A stretch of 44,590 nt of DNA from Priapulus caudatus (GCF_000485595.1 NW_014577088.1:1073505-1118094), one strand, 5' to 3'. Counted from the first letter of the stretch, positions 10,201 through 23,908 are shown. The notes: generated by a model not told the origin, from the letters alone. Numbers and translations: made by a program.

Positions 10201-13200
10201 CGCATGCACGCACGTGTACGTGCACACGCACGCACTCACTCAAGCACGCACGCACGCACGCACGCATGCACGCACGTGTACGTGCACACGCACGCACGCA
10301 CGCACATCTACGTGCACATGCATGCAGCACGCACGCACGTGTACCTTCACACACACGCACGTACGCACGCACGCACACATGCACACACGTGTACCTAGAC
10401 AAGCACGCACGCACGCACGAACGTGTACCTGCACAGGCGCGCACACACGCACGCACGCACGTGTACATGCACACACACGGACGCACGCACGCTTGCACGC
10501 ACGTGTACGTGCACACGCACGCATGCACGCACGTGTATGTACACACGCACGCACGCACGTGTACGTGCACACGCACGCATGCACGAACGTGTAGGTACAC
10601 ACGCACGCATGCACGCACGTGTACGTGCACACGCACGCATGCACGAACGTGTAGGTACACACGCACGCATGCACGCACGTGTACGTACACACGCACGCAC
10701 GAACGCACGTGTACGTACACACGCACGCACGCACGCACACATGCACGTCTACGTGCACATGCACACGCGCGCACACACGCACGCACGCACGCACGTGTAC
10801 ACGCACGCACACACTCATGCACGCACGTGTACTTGCACACGCACGCATGCACGCACGTGTAGGTACACACGCACGCACGCACGCACGTGTACGTGCGCAC
10901 GCACGCACGTGTACGTGCACATGCACGCACGCACGCATGCACTCACGCATGCACGCACGTGCATGCGCACGCACGCACGTGTACGTACACACGCACGCAC
11001 GCACACACACACGCACGTTTACATACACACGCACGCACGCACGCATAATAAATCGGTAATAATCGCTATCGGGTGTTGTCGTGTAGACGCTACATAATCG
11101 CTAACTCGAATTAACGCTTAACTCGAGTTAGCTTAACTCGAGTTAAGGTTCGTCGTGTAGACGCTACATAATCGCTAACTCGAATTAACGCTTAACTCGA
11201 GTTAGCTTAACTCGAGTTAAGGTTCGTCGTGTAGACGAGGCTATTGAAACGGTCAATCTATGACAAAGCAGTTACAATATCCGCTGCTATAGGGGCCTGC
11301 GCTAACGAGGGAAATCCATCTGCGACATCTGCCACCCAAGCAAGCACACCAAGCCGTGGATATCCCTCGGCACCAAAAGCTGTGAGTAGTGAGTGCATGA
11401 AGGAGAAAAAGTGCACCCAGATTCACCTGGCACAACTATGTGGCATGAATAGCAATTTGTCTGAAATTCATACCAGTTCCAAATTGTAACCCCATATCAT
11501 GGGTCTCCAGCAAAAGCCGAGAGTCGCCTGCTGCCCATAGGGTCTATGTCCCCCAGGGTACTGCCGGAACGTACCCTGGGTACGGTCCGGTATACCGGAG
11601 CGTACCCTGGTTACTATTTGATATGGTTAGGGTTAGGATTATGGTTAGGGTTAGGGTTAGGGAGTAGGCATAGGCGACTCCCTAGACTCGTTAGTGGAGT
11701 AGGCGAGGTACGGTCCGGCATATTAGATAGTACCAGGGTACGTTCCTGTATACCGGACCGTACCCAGGGTACGTTACGGCAGTACCTCGGGGGACATAGA
11801 CCCTCTCAGCTCTACTGCTCGCAACATTCGAAAACCTTGCTTTACGCTATCTTTGACATGAAAGAGTAGTTCGATATCGGCCTGTTAATGCGGCATGTAA
11901 TAGGAAAATGTCGTTAACATTACTTTCAGATGTAGCGGAAACAATAGCCACCTTGGCTGATAATACATGATTTTCCTCGATCTGGGTTTCCCAATTTAGA
12001 AATTAATATGTAGGAAGTTACCCCAGTTTGTTAGTAGATGAACATTAGGTTCCACTCTACGGCAGGTTCCTATCCCGCGATTGCTGCGAGTATTAGTCGA
12101 AAGGCTCTCTAAGTTATAAATATACCATGCTATATCAACCCTTTTAGCATGACGCAACTGGTTTCTGACACAATTTCTGTGCATAATCACAAAATGATTC
12201 ACATGCACTACTTAGTTTAAACATGCTTACAAGAGCTGTCCCATTGATCATAACCACAAAAACTGCTGGACTTATATCTGTCCAATTTAACAGCTTTTCA
12301 GTATGTGACCGGATGTAGATGACAGGCGCAGTTTTCACAATCGAGAGATTTTCTTTAGCAAAGAATTCATCCAGTTTGCCTGTCTGACTTGGCAAGACAT
12401 TTACAGCTGTGGATAGAAGAAACACGCAATATCTGGATGCTGTCAGCCATTTTCTCAGAAATGTGTCGTTTAATAGAAATAAATTAGTATGGTGTTTATT
12501 GCTAGCGAGCCATGTTGCATGCTGAAATTAAACCAATCAAGTCAAGAAATGTGATTTTATCACGATTTCTGTACCATCTTGCCGGCTATTTTGAATTTAG
12601 CGAACTTTGAAAAAATAATCGAAGTGTGACTTGCTAAGAAAATGAGTAGGATGCGTAATATCATGGTAATATCACCGTGCCAAGTAGCATACTGAAGTAA
12701 ATATCACCAAGTTGGAGAATTTTAATCAATTTGGAGATTTGATAATGACTAGGGGTGCACCGGAACTTGGATCCGGCCGGAACTATCCGACCGGAACTAT
12801 CCGGCCGGATCCCCAATTTGTCAAAGTTCCGGTTCTGGCCGGAACCCTTCAGGAACAGTCGGCCGGAACCGGAACTTTTTCCTAATTTAATTTCTGCTAC
12901 AAGTGTCATCAAGAACAAAAGATCAGTCACTGAATGTAGTTGAGCGTCAATAGAGTCAACTTGCTGACAATATAGTGTTAACAACTTCATACTATTCTGC
13001 CCAGAAAACGTTTGCCACTTGAACCTTGAACATCGGCTAACTAACTAAACTGAACCTAACTGAGGTTAGGTGATTCACGAGATTTTCTTTTAAAATAAAA
13101 TACTCATAGAGCCACAGGAATGGCATCTGTTTGTTAGTCGACTAAAAATAATCGACTAAAACCAGGGATACTGCAACATGCAGGTTTTGCCACACAATTC

Positions 13201-15829
13201 GCTCGCGAATAAGATGCCAGAATTATGCACTGTAAAGGCCGCCGCACACCAGCCGATTTTTACAAACGATGAAGCGATGAAGCGATGAAGCGATGAAGCG
13301 ATGAAGCGATGAAGCGATGTAGGTGTGCGCGTTCATTTGTAGACGATTTTATTTTTATCGGGTGATCGTTCCAAATCAAACATGTTTGATTTTGAACCGA
13401 TGAGCCGATGAGCCGATGAGCCGATTTTAAGGCCGCCGCACACCTTCATCGCTTCATCGCTTCATCGCTTCATCGCTTCATCGCTTCATCGCTTCATCGC
13501 TTCATCGCTTCATCGCTTCATCGTTTGTAAAATCGGCTGGTGTGCGGCGGCCTTAAGCAGATGATTCATACACCTAACAACCATCCTGTAATTAGAACTT
13601 TGTAGCGTTGAGAACAATGAGAACAATGTAGAATGTGAACATGTAGACAATGAGAACATGTATATAATGAGAACATGAGACATGAGAACATGAGAACATG
13701 AGAAACATTTGTTGGGTCTCTTGAATTTGGCGGTCGGTTTGGAAAAAACCCATAAAACTGATTCTATATTAGATATTATCACTAGATGTGCAGTGATCAC
13801 TAATGTAATTTCAATTTAAGACCACGTTGCATGATGAAGTTAGACCAACCAATGTGAGAAGGGGGATTTGGGCGTTCATGGTTGTTGTATATCTTGGAGG
13901 TCATCTTGAATTAGGCAGTCATTTTGGAAACAAATCCAATTGGCCACTAGGTTATATAATGCAATTTTGCCAAGTTGCACGATGACGTTAAATTGACTAC
14001 GTCACGAATTTTCTAGGGTAAAATTTGTAAAATTTTTGTTGCCATTTAAAAAAAATTAAAAGTAAGAGCTAACGGGACTAAACGTATCGTCAAATTCTTA
14101 CCTGATAAGATTGTTTCTCAACTAGTTAAAAATCTAAGAAACCTGGTCGATTTGATATTAGTGTTCCTGACATTAATTGCTTGCTATGCGCTATGTATGC
14201 GTCACGAGTGTATGTTCACATCGAACAATATAGTAAAATAAGAAGTATAATGCAGCAATTTCATCATAAAAAGTGAACAGAATTACTTATATTTTGTGAA
14301 AAAGTAGAAATATTATTTTTATTTTTTACTATTTACGGTGACTTATAAGTTGATCACTTTAAAGTTGTTATGACATTATATAATAACGCTGAGAAAGACG
14401 ATTTGATCAAGATTACTGCATATCTTTGTGGCTATCAATAATTCCTTTTTTAAATCGAAGGGAATTTGTATCAAAAATTTATTAGTAGGTCATGTACTAT
14501 CATCATGTCAAGTATCATGCCATGGTTTCACTTCAGAGCGTACAATTGTTTCACAATATTGTTCCATTATAATTTCAACTGATTAGATTGCATTATTAGA
14601 TTAGATTAGGTGCTATTCGGCCTGGAATGGTTCTAGAAATTATTCTTTAAAACCATAATCTACACAGATCTACAGGTAAGTATTGCTGTATCGAAAGATT
14701 CGACACCTAGTACTGTCGGTGCGTAATTTCTTCAGCACTGTTGCCGTAGTGATCGTAGCTTCACGATGCGCTGTGTCTGTTATAAACGATGGAGAGGTAC
14801 GGGCAATATATATCCGTGTCATTAGGCGTGAATGAAAACAGGTTTTATTTGCTCCTGTTGTCATAGCAACCTATCGCGTCCATTCTGGGATGCGTTTTGT
14901 TGGCCAACTGTGGTTGTTCGTCGCACGTAATATCGCTACTATAGATTTGCTACCATATCTCATCCAATTGACGGCTTTATGACGATCATTGAAAATCGCT
15001 GTCATACCTAGATGCATTGACCTATATCTCTATTTATACTAGTAGGTATAGTGAAATAGCTATGAGTAATACTAGTTCTATTTTTCCACTATAGTCCTAA
15101 ATTTATTCACAACTCTACTATCGTTATAACAGTGGCGCTCATGCAGTTATACGTACATTTGCATATCACACGCGCTTAATTATAGAACAAGATGTCGGTC
15201 GAGATTTACGTACAGTTAGCGGTAATTAGTACTGCCCAAACTTGCGAATAATCGTCACCGCGCAGGCATACTATCATTTTATACTAACCTTTGGATGTTA
15301 GTTACATCTGCAAGACGCTGTACGTTAATTATGCGCAGGTGCGTGTAGTTTGGCCACACGCAAACGCCAATTTCCGCTGGATTATTACGCGAATAGGATG
15401 GAACGGAAAAAATATTATGCGAAATATATCACCCAGATTCGTTCATCGAGTTATAGCCCAAAATATTTGGCGTATTATAGTGCAAACATACTGTATGTTA
15501 ATTAACTCGTACCTTTCGTAACGTTTCCAGGTGTACCTGTATAGCAACTTCAGCCCTCATGCGAGGCGGCAGAATCTCCAAGCAACCAGCGTCATCCATA
15601 CCATGATTCCTGAAACCAATCATCATCGGGATTTTATTACTAGGACAAAGACGTTGTCTGGTTAGGTTGAATGTTCTGTCTGATTAGATGGATTGATTTG
15701 TTTATTATCTGGGAATGATTAGTGGATCGATGATTGGACTGATTGAGTGATTAGTTGCTTAGTTGCTTGATATTTAAGTTGAATGGTTGATTTATAAGTT
15801 GATGGATGGAGAGTTAGATAGATAGATAA

Positions 15830-15892
<63 letters not shown>

Positions 15893-15909
15893 TATAGATA
15901 AATAAATAA

Positions 15910-15965
<56 letters not shown>

Positions 15966-15969
15966 ATAA

Positions 15970-16043
<74 letters not shown>

Positions 16044-19000
16044 TGGTTGTTTGAATAAAGCTTAATAAGTGTTATAAGTTAATACCACTGTCAGAAAATA
16101 TGAGTGTGGATGATATCAGGAGTGTATCAATATTGATACACTCCTGATGATATCATATTATTTCATCCGAATACTAATCAACTCGACTACTTACTAGTGA
16201 TTAATTATTTCTACAGCTGGAAACACTATAACATTGTTTGGCATTTATACATCCAACACGAGCTCTGTCATCCGCAACAGCTATATATATATATATATCC
16301 ATAGTCCTTATTTGCATCTATCGTCAAAGTCAATTACAGACGCTAAGGGGCTTATCAAGCCGTCAGTACTGATCGAAAATCATATTCACAAATTAGCTTC
16401 AGATAGTGGCAAAGCAAGTAAACCAAACAAGCAATTATAATGGCATTTATCGGGGAAACGTGTCTATTATATTGACGTAGCACTGGTTATGTGTGCGCGC
16501 ACGGTTAAATTTGTATATGCGTGCGAGCGCGTGCGTGTTCATGCTTGCACATGTTCAGCAAGATTTCAATCACTCAGAAGAATCCTCAGAAAAAGTCGTA
16601 AGTTTGATTGGGTTATTTTGACATGTAACAGTAATTCGGAACACATTTAACTAATTTTTATAGAACTATAATTATATGGCAGAAGGGTCGAATTCCTTCA
16701 CTGAGTCGAAATACTCCATATTCTAAATTAACTCAAAGATTAGGTACGGTTCTCTGCACACCACACCCACCGTGTCCAGGCGTAGTTCGACCAGCGTTTA
16801 ACTCTGTTCTGCAATTCCTCCGGCACACCGCGTCTGTTCATGTAAAACTTTAACGCATCCATCCTGCAAAATTAAATACATAAGTTAAGTTAAATCGCAA
16901 GGTATTGTACTACGTGTGCTATCCTACTGCGTGACCAATTATCCCTGATTATATATATATCATATCATATCATCAAGAGCTAATAATACCTAGAGTGTGC
17001 CACGGGAAAACGGGAAAATAGTGCTATTTCACGGCAATATTATTCTACTTCGTCTGCAAGTCTAGACTAAGTTCATAGCATTGCGTTAAGGAAGCATTGC
17101 GTTAGGAACCATTGCGTTAGGAAGCATTTTTTCCTCTCTAAAACAAGACCAACTGCTTGTCTCTACGACACTCTGAGGTTGAGATATTGGGTCGTAATCT
17201 TGCATCCTACAGGCCTCAGAGCCGTCGACCGACCGACCGAGGATAACTCACCCATTCCACGCCTAAACTCGCTTCGGCTTTTTGACTATCGTTTTCCGTC
17301 GCCGCTTGGAGTGCTGATAATTGACGTCACACGCCTAAATTTGGTCCTCTTACTACACCATATAGTAGCTGCGCAGCGGTATTTCAATTCAGAAAACATG
17401 GCCGGTTCCATTAATACTGGCAATTTAGCCGTGCTAGGAAAGATATTAAGAGATGAAGGCCTAGGGAATAGATTATCACGAACCTTATACTCACTTCAGC
17501 TAGCCGCTATCAGCATTAACCTATGAAAGGGGGAGGTACTGGGAATATATGGCTTGAACCCATCTATTAGTGTATGAAGCTTGAAGCTAGCGATACCACG
17601 GTTTATATTTTACAGTGTCAGCAGCAAGTACGAGTATGTAACATCTCATATAACGGTTGTTAGAATCTGACAATTTAGGGGCAAGTCATATTTGATCATA
17701 CTGTGACTTAGCAGTATCTATTTTAGACTAATCTAGCCACGCAGTCACGAGTCATGAAATCGACCTATCATCAAATGTCGACTGTCCATATAGACACTGT
17801 ACCGTGTATGTACTACACGCGTCAACCTAGGCAGCGGCAGAGCACTACTAGTTCTTCGATTACTAACCCCATAAAGATTAGTCTTTAAAGTTGAAGGGAC
17901 TATATCGAAGACGGAGAGAGACAAAGTTGATCAAATAGACAGAGTACCCGAACACTCCCAAAGCTAGGCGCGGAATGGTTGAGTTATCGTCGGCCGGTAG
18001 ACGGCCCTGAGGCCTGTAGGAGGTAAGATTACGAACCGATATCCCAGCCTAGTAGTGTCGTAGAGACAAGCGGTTAGTCTTCTTTTAGAGAGTATATAAT
18101 TTTGCCGTAAAATAGCACTATTTCCCCGTTTTCCCGTCGGACTTCGCAATCGCATAATAGCGATAGGTTAAACATGATGTACAGATCAGTCCGGTATGAG
18201 GGACAACAACTAATTACTTGGTCTGGAAATCCTGTCGTGCAGCATTCATGTTGCTGATGACGTTGCCGACGTTACCAACCACTGCTGCAAACACGAATAG
18301 GCCTAACATGTACGTCACTCCAGTGAAGAGGAATTCCTGCGCGCGCGCGTCATTGGGTTGCATGTCCCAAGATGGCCAATCACGCGCAAGTAAAGACAAA
18401 AAAAGAAAGACAACAAGTCAGTGGAAATTTACGCGTGCTACTCACGATATGACTAGATGTGGCAGCAGAGTTTTACATGTACTCTCGAAAAGACACCTCC
18501 GTAGGTCTAGCATCCTAAGCAGACTCGCTCTTCCATCTATCTATGCATTCATTCAAGCTCCAGTGCATTTATTTGCCCATTCTTTTTTATACGGATCTAT
18601 TCGTTCTCCCGTCTCTCCGTCCGTCCGACCGTCCATCCATTCATTTATTCATCCACCCATCCATTCATTTACCCATCCTTCCATCCATTCACACATTCAT
18701 CCTCCCATCCATTTATTTACCAATCCTTCCATCCATTCACCCATCCATCCTCCCATTCATTCATTCACCCATCCTTCCATCCATTCACCCATTTATCCAT
18801 CTATCCATCCATCCATCTATCCATCCATCCATCCATCCATCCATCCATCCATCCATCCATCCATCCATCCATGCATGCATCCATCCATCCATCCATCCAT
18901 CCATCCATCCATCCATCCATCCATCCATCCATCCATCCATCCATCCATCTATCGATTTATTCATCTATCCATCCATCAATTCATCCATCCACCAGCCGAT

Positions 19001-20951
19001 ATTGATGTCTCTCTCGTCCACTCACATGTTCCCTCTTTCTCTCCCCTCCCTCCCTTGTTTTCTGTTTGTCAGTTTTCATGCCATGCTTTAATAGCTTGTG
19101 GAACTGAAGTTAATAATAGACAAGAGAAACTAAGTTTAATCAATTCACCGCTAACAGCTTGTCAGCAAGTCATAACCATCTTATTAGTTCGGCTGCGTAA
19201 CCAGCTTTATAATGTTCGTTAATCACAAACGAACGATGGCTGCCGTTGTTACAGTTATTTCGTGAAAATAATGGGCTTGTTAATTTGCGGTTTACAATAA
19301 TGAATTACCGATGGACTTTCAAAGAATAACACATGATTTGAACAACCCGAGTGTGAGGCATGATTTCCATAGGTGCGAGGTTGAAATGTCACAAGTTTGA
19401 AATATGAATGATGTAGTAGGCGTGCACTTCAAATGTTGCAGGCATGTGAGTGAAATGATGCAGGTGCGAAGCAAGAACGCTATAGGTGTGAGATATGAAT
19501 GCTCCAGGTATATGGTTGTAATGTAGCTAGTGTGAGGCCAAAGTGATGTACAGGGCATGAATATCATCAGGGCATAAATGTCAATAATTTGTCATTATTA
19601 ACCCCCTGATATCGTGGAAGTGAGGAAGGATATTAATGTCGCAGGTGTGAGATATGAATGCTACACGTGTAAGGTTTGATCGCCGCGGGCGTGATGTTAG
19701 AATGTTACAAGCGTGACGTATTGATATGATAGCTGTAAGGTACCGATCGATGTTTTAGTTGTTAGAAACCGATATTTCCAGTATGGTGTTTGAATCCATC
19801 ATGAAGTGGATGCGGATGAACGTTGCAGGGGGAAGGTATTAGCAGTGCGGGTGCATGCTGTAACTGTTACAGGCGTTATACTGTAATCAGGAGTAGATAA
19901 TAGAAGAATTTAGAATAATCTAGATCTATAGAATCTAGAAGAATCTAGAAGAATCTAGAAGAATCTAGATCTATAGAATCTAGAAGAATCTAGAAGAATC
20001 TAATAGAATCTTCTATTATCTACTTTTACTGTAATGATCGAGGTGCGTCACATTGATGCTGCATGATCTGACGATATACGTTGCAAGTGCGTTGTGTAGA
20101 TGTTACACGCGTGACTGACAATGTTACAGGTGCGATGTATGTGTTCTGACTTAGCGTAAATTACTTAGTTGCACAGGTGATGCACGGATGTTATACATGT
20201 GCTATCCATGTATTCGCTATTGTACGATGATAAATGTTGATAGTGTGATGTATGGAAGTTGCGGGTGTGACTGGTGATGATCACAGGCACTTGGGACAGA
20301 GTCAGTAAAAACTGAACATATATGAACGCACATTCACAAATACTACCCCTCAATTACACTTCCACTGTTGTGTCGTATGGTTGTGTCACTGTATATCAAC
20401 TTGCTTTCACAAAAACTAATGCAGAACTAGCCGTTCCCGTACTCGCCGTTTCGAGTGTGCTGTGTCGCCATTGTAGTGATATATATCACACCTCTATACA
20501 CACCTCTATATCACACCTCTATATATATATCACCAAGAGCGTATAAAGAAGCAGCCTTAAAATAAAGAAAAAGCCTTCTTTATACGCGGTTGATATCACT
20601 ATAATGGCGACACAGCACACTCGAAGCGGCGAGTGCGGGAGCGGCTAGTTCTGCGTTAGTTTTTGTGAAAGCAAGTTGATATACAGTGACACAATAGTGG
20701 AAGTGTAATTGAGGTCACAAGTGTGCCATTGTGTCAACGTGTCACAAGTGTCACACTTGGTGTCACAAGTGCCTGTGGTGATGATGATGATGATGATGAT
20801 ACTTGTGCGATCCATGTATTCGCTATTGTACGATGATAAATGTTGATAGTGTGATGTATGGAAGTTGCGGGTGTGACTGGTGATGATGATAATGATGAAA
20901 GTTCGATGTATGCATGTAGTGGGTCTCTGACTGGTGATGATGATAATAATA

Positions 20952-20999
<48 letters not shown>

Positions 21000-23714
21000 G
21001 TAGTGATGATGATGATGATGATGATGATTATGATGATGATGATGATGATGATAATAATGATGATGATGATGATGATGATTATGATGATGATGATGATGAT
21101 GATGATAATGATGATGGTACCTGTGCGATGCACGTATTTCGCGCGAGAGGGTTTACGTACGATGTCAGTGACGGGATTGGCTGCTCCTCCGATAGTCGTC
21201 AGCGTGATGAGAGCCCAGTGCATGCAGCGTATGTACTTACTGTAACGCAAACATCGCGCCTGTCGTATGAGAGCTGCACGGTTATTGCGCTCGTAAGCCT
21301 TCACCTGATACGTTGTCTGTGTGCTAGCTAGGCGGCGGGCTTTTACACAGTCCATGGGTTTAAATGACCATTTTTTAAATGATGCTGTCGTGCGATCGGC
21401 CTATAAGTACTTCGCAGGTTGACGTGGAATCACGACTGAATTTCTAGCGGTATTTTTCCCAAGTATTTATAGAAAGTATAAAATGCTTGCGGATAGCGGA
21501 CATGTTAAAAATTACATGTAGTTAGAAAACAGCAACGCTAATCATGGTATTATATCGACGGTCAAATCACGTAACAGTTAATACACGCGAAGCTGGCGGT
21601 CATGTTATTTCTAATGTCTGATATTACCTTGATATTACCCAATACCCGATGTACACGTATAAACGTCAGCTACATATAACATACACACTACTTTCATATG
21701 CAAATCCTGGAATGTGAATGCTGGTTATATTACCTCGTAAACGTTTGATTGCCAGCGATGCTGGGATACACCCAGTCATTGCTTCCTTGACCTTCGGCCT
21801 ATGGAATTATGAAGAGAGCGAGAGGGTTATAGGCAGATATAGCAATAACAATTCACTACATATACTTAACTATATCTACCAATGTCTAGCATATTTTGTT
21901 GACATGTTAACTATATAAAGCGCATCGCCGTGGTTATTGGTGATCGCGGTTTGCATATATAGCCTCTTGTCACGGAGTGGTACCCATGGTGGCTTTATTA
22001 ATATAGGGATAAACACTGTTACACCGTTTTATATATACCGTCAAGAGCGTATAAAGAAAGATACCGTGCATATACGGGGACTATATTAGAGAACAGATTG
22101 AGTTAGTGGCACATGACCTAATAAGCAATATGTATACTGCTCAGAGTCTCACTATTGCCGTAATATAACACAAGGCAATCTCTGACTGCATGTTAATGCA
22201 TTGACTGTATAATCTCAGTGAGTGCGCGCAAATACACCGCACATAGGACGTACGTACCTCTGAGATGAGATAGTATAAGCAGGCGATCCAATTCATCACC
22301 AAGGCTAAGTATAGCATTAGCTTTGCGGCTCTAATGATATTCGGAAAATTTGTGCGACTGAAGAAAAAAGCAGTGGATAGTAGATATATTAATGAATGAG
22401 TGATCAGAAAGGAGAATGAAGAAGCGAGCGAGAGAGAGGGGGGGGGGAAGAGATACAGAGAGAACGTAAGCGAGGAAGAGAGGGGAAGAGCGTGAGTGAT
22501 AGGATAGGCGCGAAAAAAAATGTTTACTTGACGGCAAAAGAGATACCCATTCCATCTTAATACGGGCCAGTAAGTAAGATAAGGAAGTGTGCATCAATAT
22601 CATTCTGACCTAATTAGACTATTATCTAGATATATGCTTCTTCGCCGTGCTATAGTAATACGTTTGAATTGAAATCATTTCTATTAGAATGTAAGAAATA
22701 TCATGAACATATTTTACTTTACTTACACTCAAGTATGGAAGTATGCAAGTATTTAATGTGAATTCATATACCATAGGCCTATATACTTGCTTACCTATCG
22801 GTTAAACCAAAAAACCTCCACATAGAATACATTTTCATTGTCCTGAGCAAGCGTCCGTAGGGAAGAGGCGTTGTCCATCGTTCTGGCATAATCAACAATA
22901 TTATAAATAAAAAAATTACAAAAATTAACAAATTGATATCTGTATTTCCGTATTTATATTTATATTTTCTTTCTCGCGAGCTATATAACACTTAGTACAC
23001 GTATAGGCCCTATCACAACGTAGATTATTAGCAAATCGGCAAACGCTATTTCTGTAAGCCATTAGGCTCATTGTCTTAATCTATAATGCTACCACAGGCA
23101 CTTGGGACACAGTCAGTAAAAACTGAAAATCATATGAACGCATATTCACAAATACTACCATAGGCCCTACCTCTCAATTACAGTTCCACTGTTGTGTCAC
23201 TGTATATCAACTCTCCTTCATAAAAACTAACGCCGAACGCTCCCGCACTCGCCGCTGCGTGCTGCGTTGCTGCTGTGTCGCCATGATAATGATAATAACA
23301 TATAATTTACAAAGTTATATATGAAGGAAAGTTGATATACAGTGACACAACAGTGGAACTGTAATTGAAAGGTAAGGCCTACGGTAGTATTGGTGAATGT
23401 GCGTTCATATTATTTTCAGTTTTTACTGACTCAGTCTCAAGTGCCTGTGGATAAAATCACAAGGAAGCTGTCATATGCAGCTCGGAAATATCTTGCGTTC
23501 GGCAGCAACTAAGATGGTTTTTATTAATCTCGTGTTATATCGAGTCGGATATCTTTGTGATTTTGTGTTTTGACATGCGATGGAAAGCGAGAGAATGAGA
23601 GAGGGGAGGGTGTGCGTGTGTCCGTGAATGTGTATGTGTGTCTGACCAAGAAAGAGACGGAGAGAGAGCGCCGACAGAGTAAGTGAGAGCAAGCGAGACC
23701 GATGCACCAATGGT

Positions 23715-23763
<49 letters not shown>

Positions 23764-23773
23764 GTAGATAGAT

Positions 23774-23813
<40 letters not shown>

Positions 23814-23873
23814 ATGATAAGATATGATAGATAGATAGATGATAGATAGATTAGATAGATAGATAGAATAGAT

Positions 23874-23908
<35 letters not shown>

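Larger units (their letters stand above)
12480..14045. repeat. Old dispersed repeat copies (CATGTTGCATGATGAAGTT type)
   Basis: Segments near 12507-12600, 13825-13960 and 13965-14030 share a pattern: CCA.GTTGCA.GATGA.GTTA followed by ACCAA...GTGAGAA and ATCTTGAATT..GC. They look like diverged copies of one old repeat in the same orientation. The PIF/Harbinger-like element at 13236 and the GC-rich piece at 12751 lie between them. Confidence 0.45.
19340..20320. repeat. Degenerate minisatellite, unit about 25-30 bp
   Basis: Imperfect copies of a GGTGTGAGATATGAATGYTRCA-type unit recur through the interval, and the same material resumes at 20801-20930. The foldback at 20282 is inserted in this array. 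A separate AGAAGAATCT repeat at about 19905-20025 is bounded by inverted TAGATAATAGAAGA ends. Confidence 0.65.

Noticed and set aside
10044-11097. Long cysteine/valine/arginine- or histidine/threonine-rich frames in all phases
   Set aside because: They exist only because the CACG minisatellite contains no stop codons; all six frames are open and purely repetitive.
11531-11812. Target-site duplication for the second telomere-motif MITE
   Set aside because: Flanks on the two sides do not match at 2-10 bp, so none is claimed.
18218-19222. A 334-codon plus-strand frame
   Set aside because: Most of it is the ATCC microsatellite, and its start is antisense to the CNG S6 exon, which has clear homology on the minus strand.
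21240-21304. Longer pore exon beginning at CAG|GTGAAGG
   Set aside because: The preceding exon ends two bases into a codon, so this acceptor would give an immediate stop; the acceptor at 21239 fits both phase and family alignment.
20645-21355. A 236-codon minus-strand frame with poly-isoleucine
   Set aside because: Only the 79-bp pore exon within it is coding; the rest reads through the GAT array and a foldback element.
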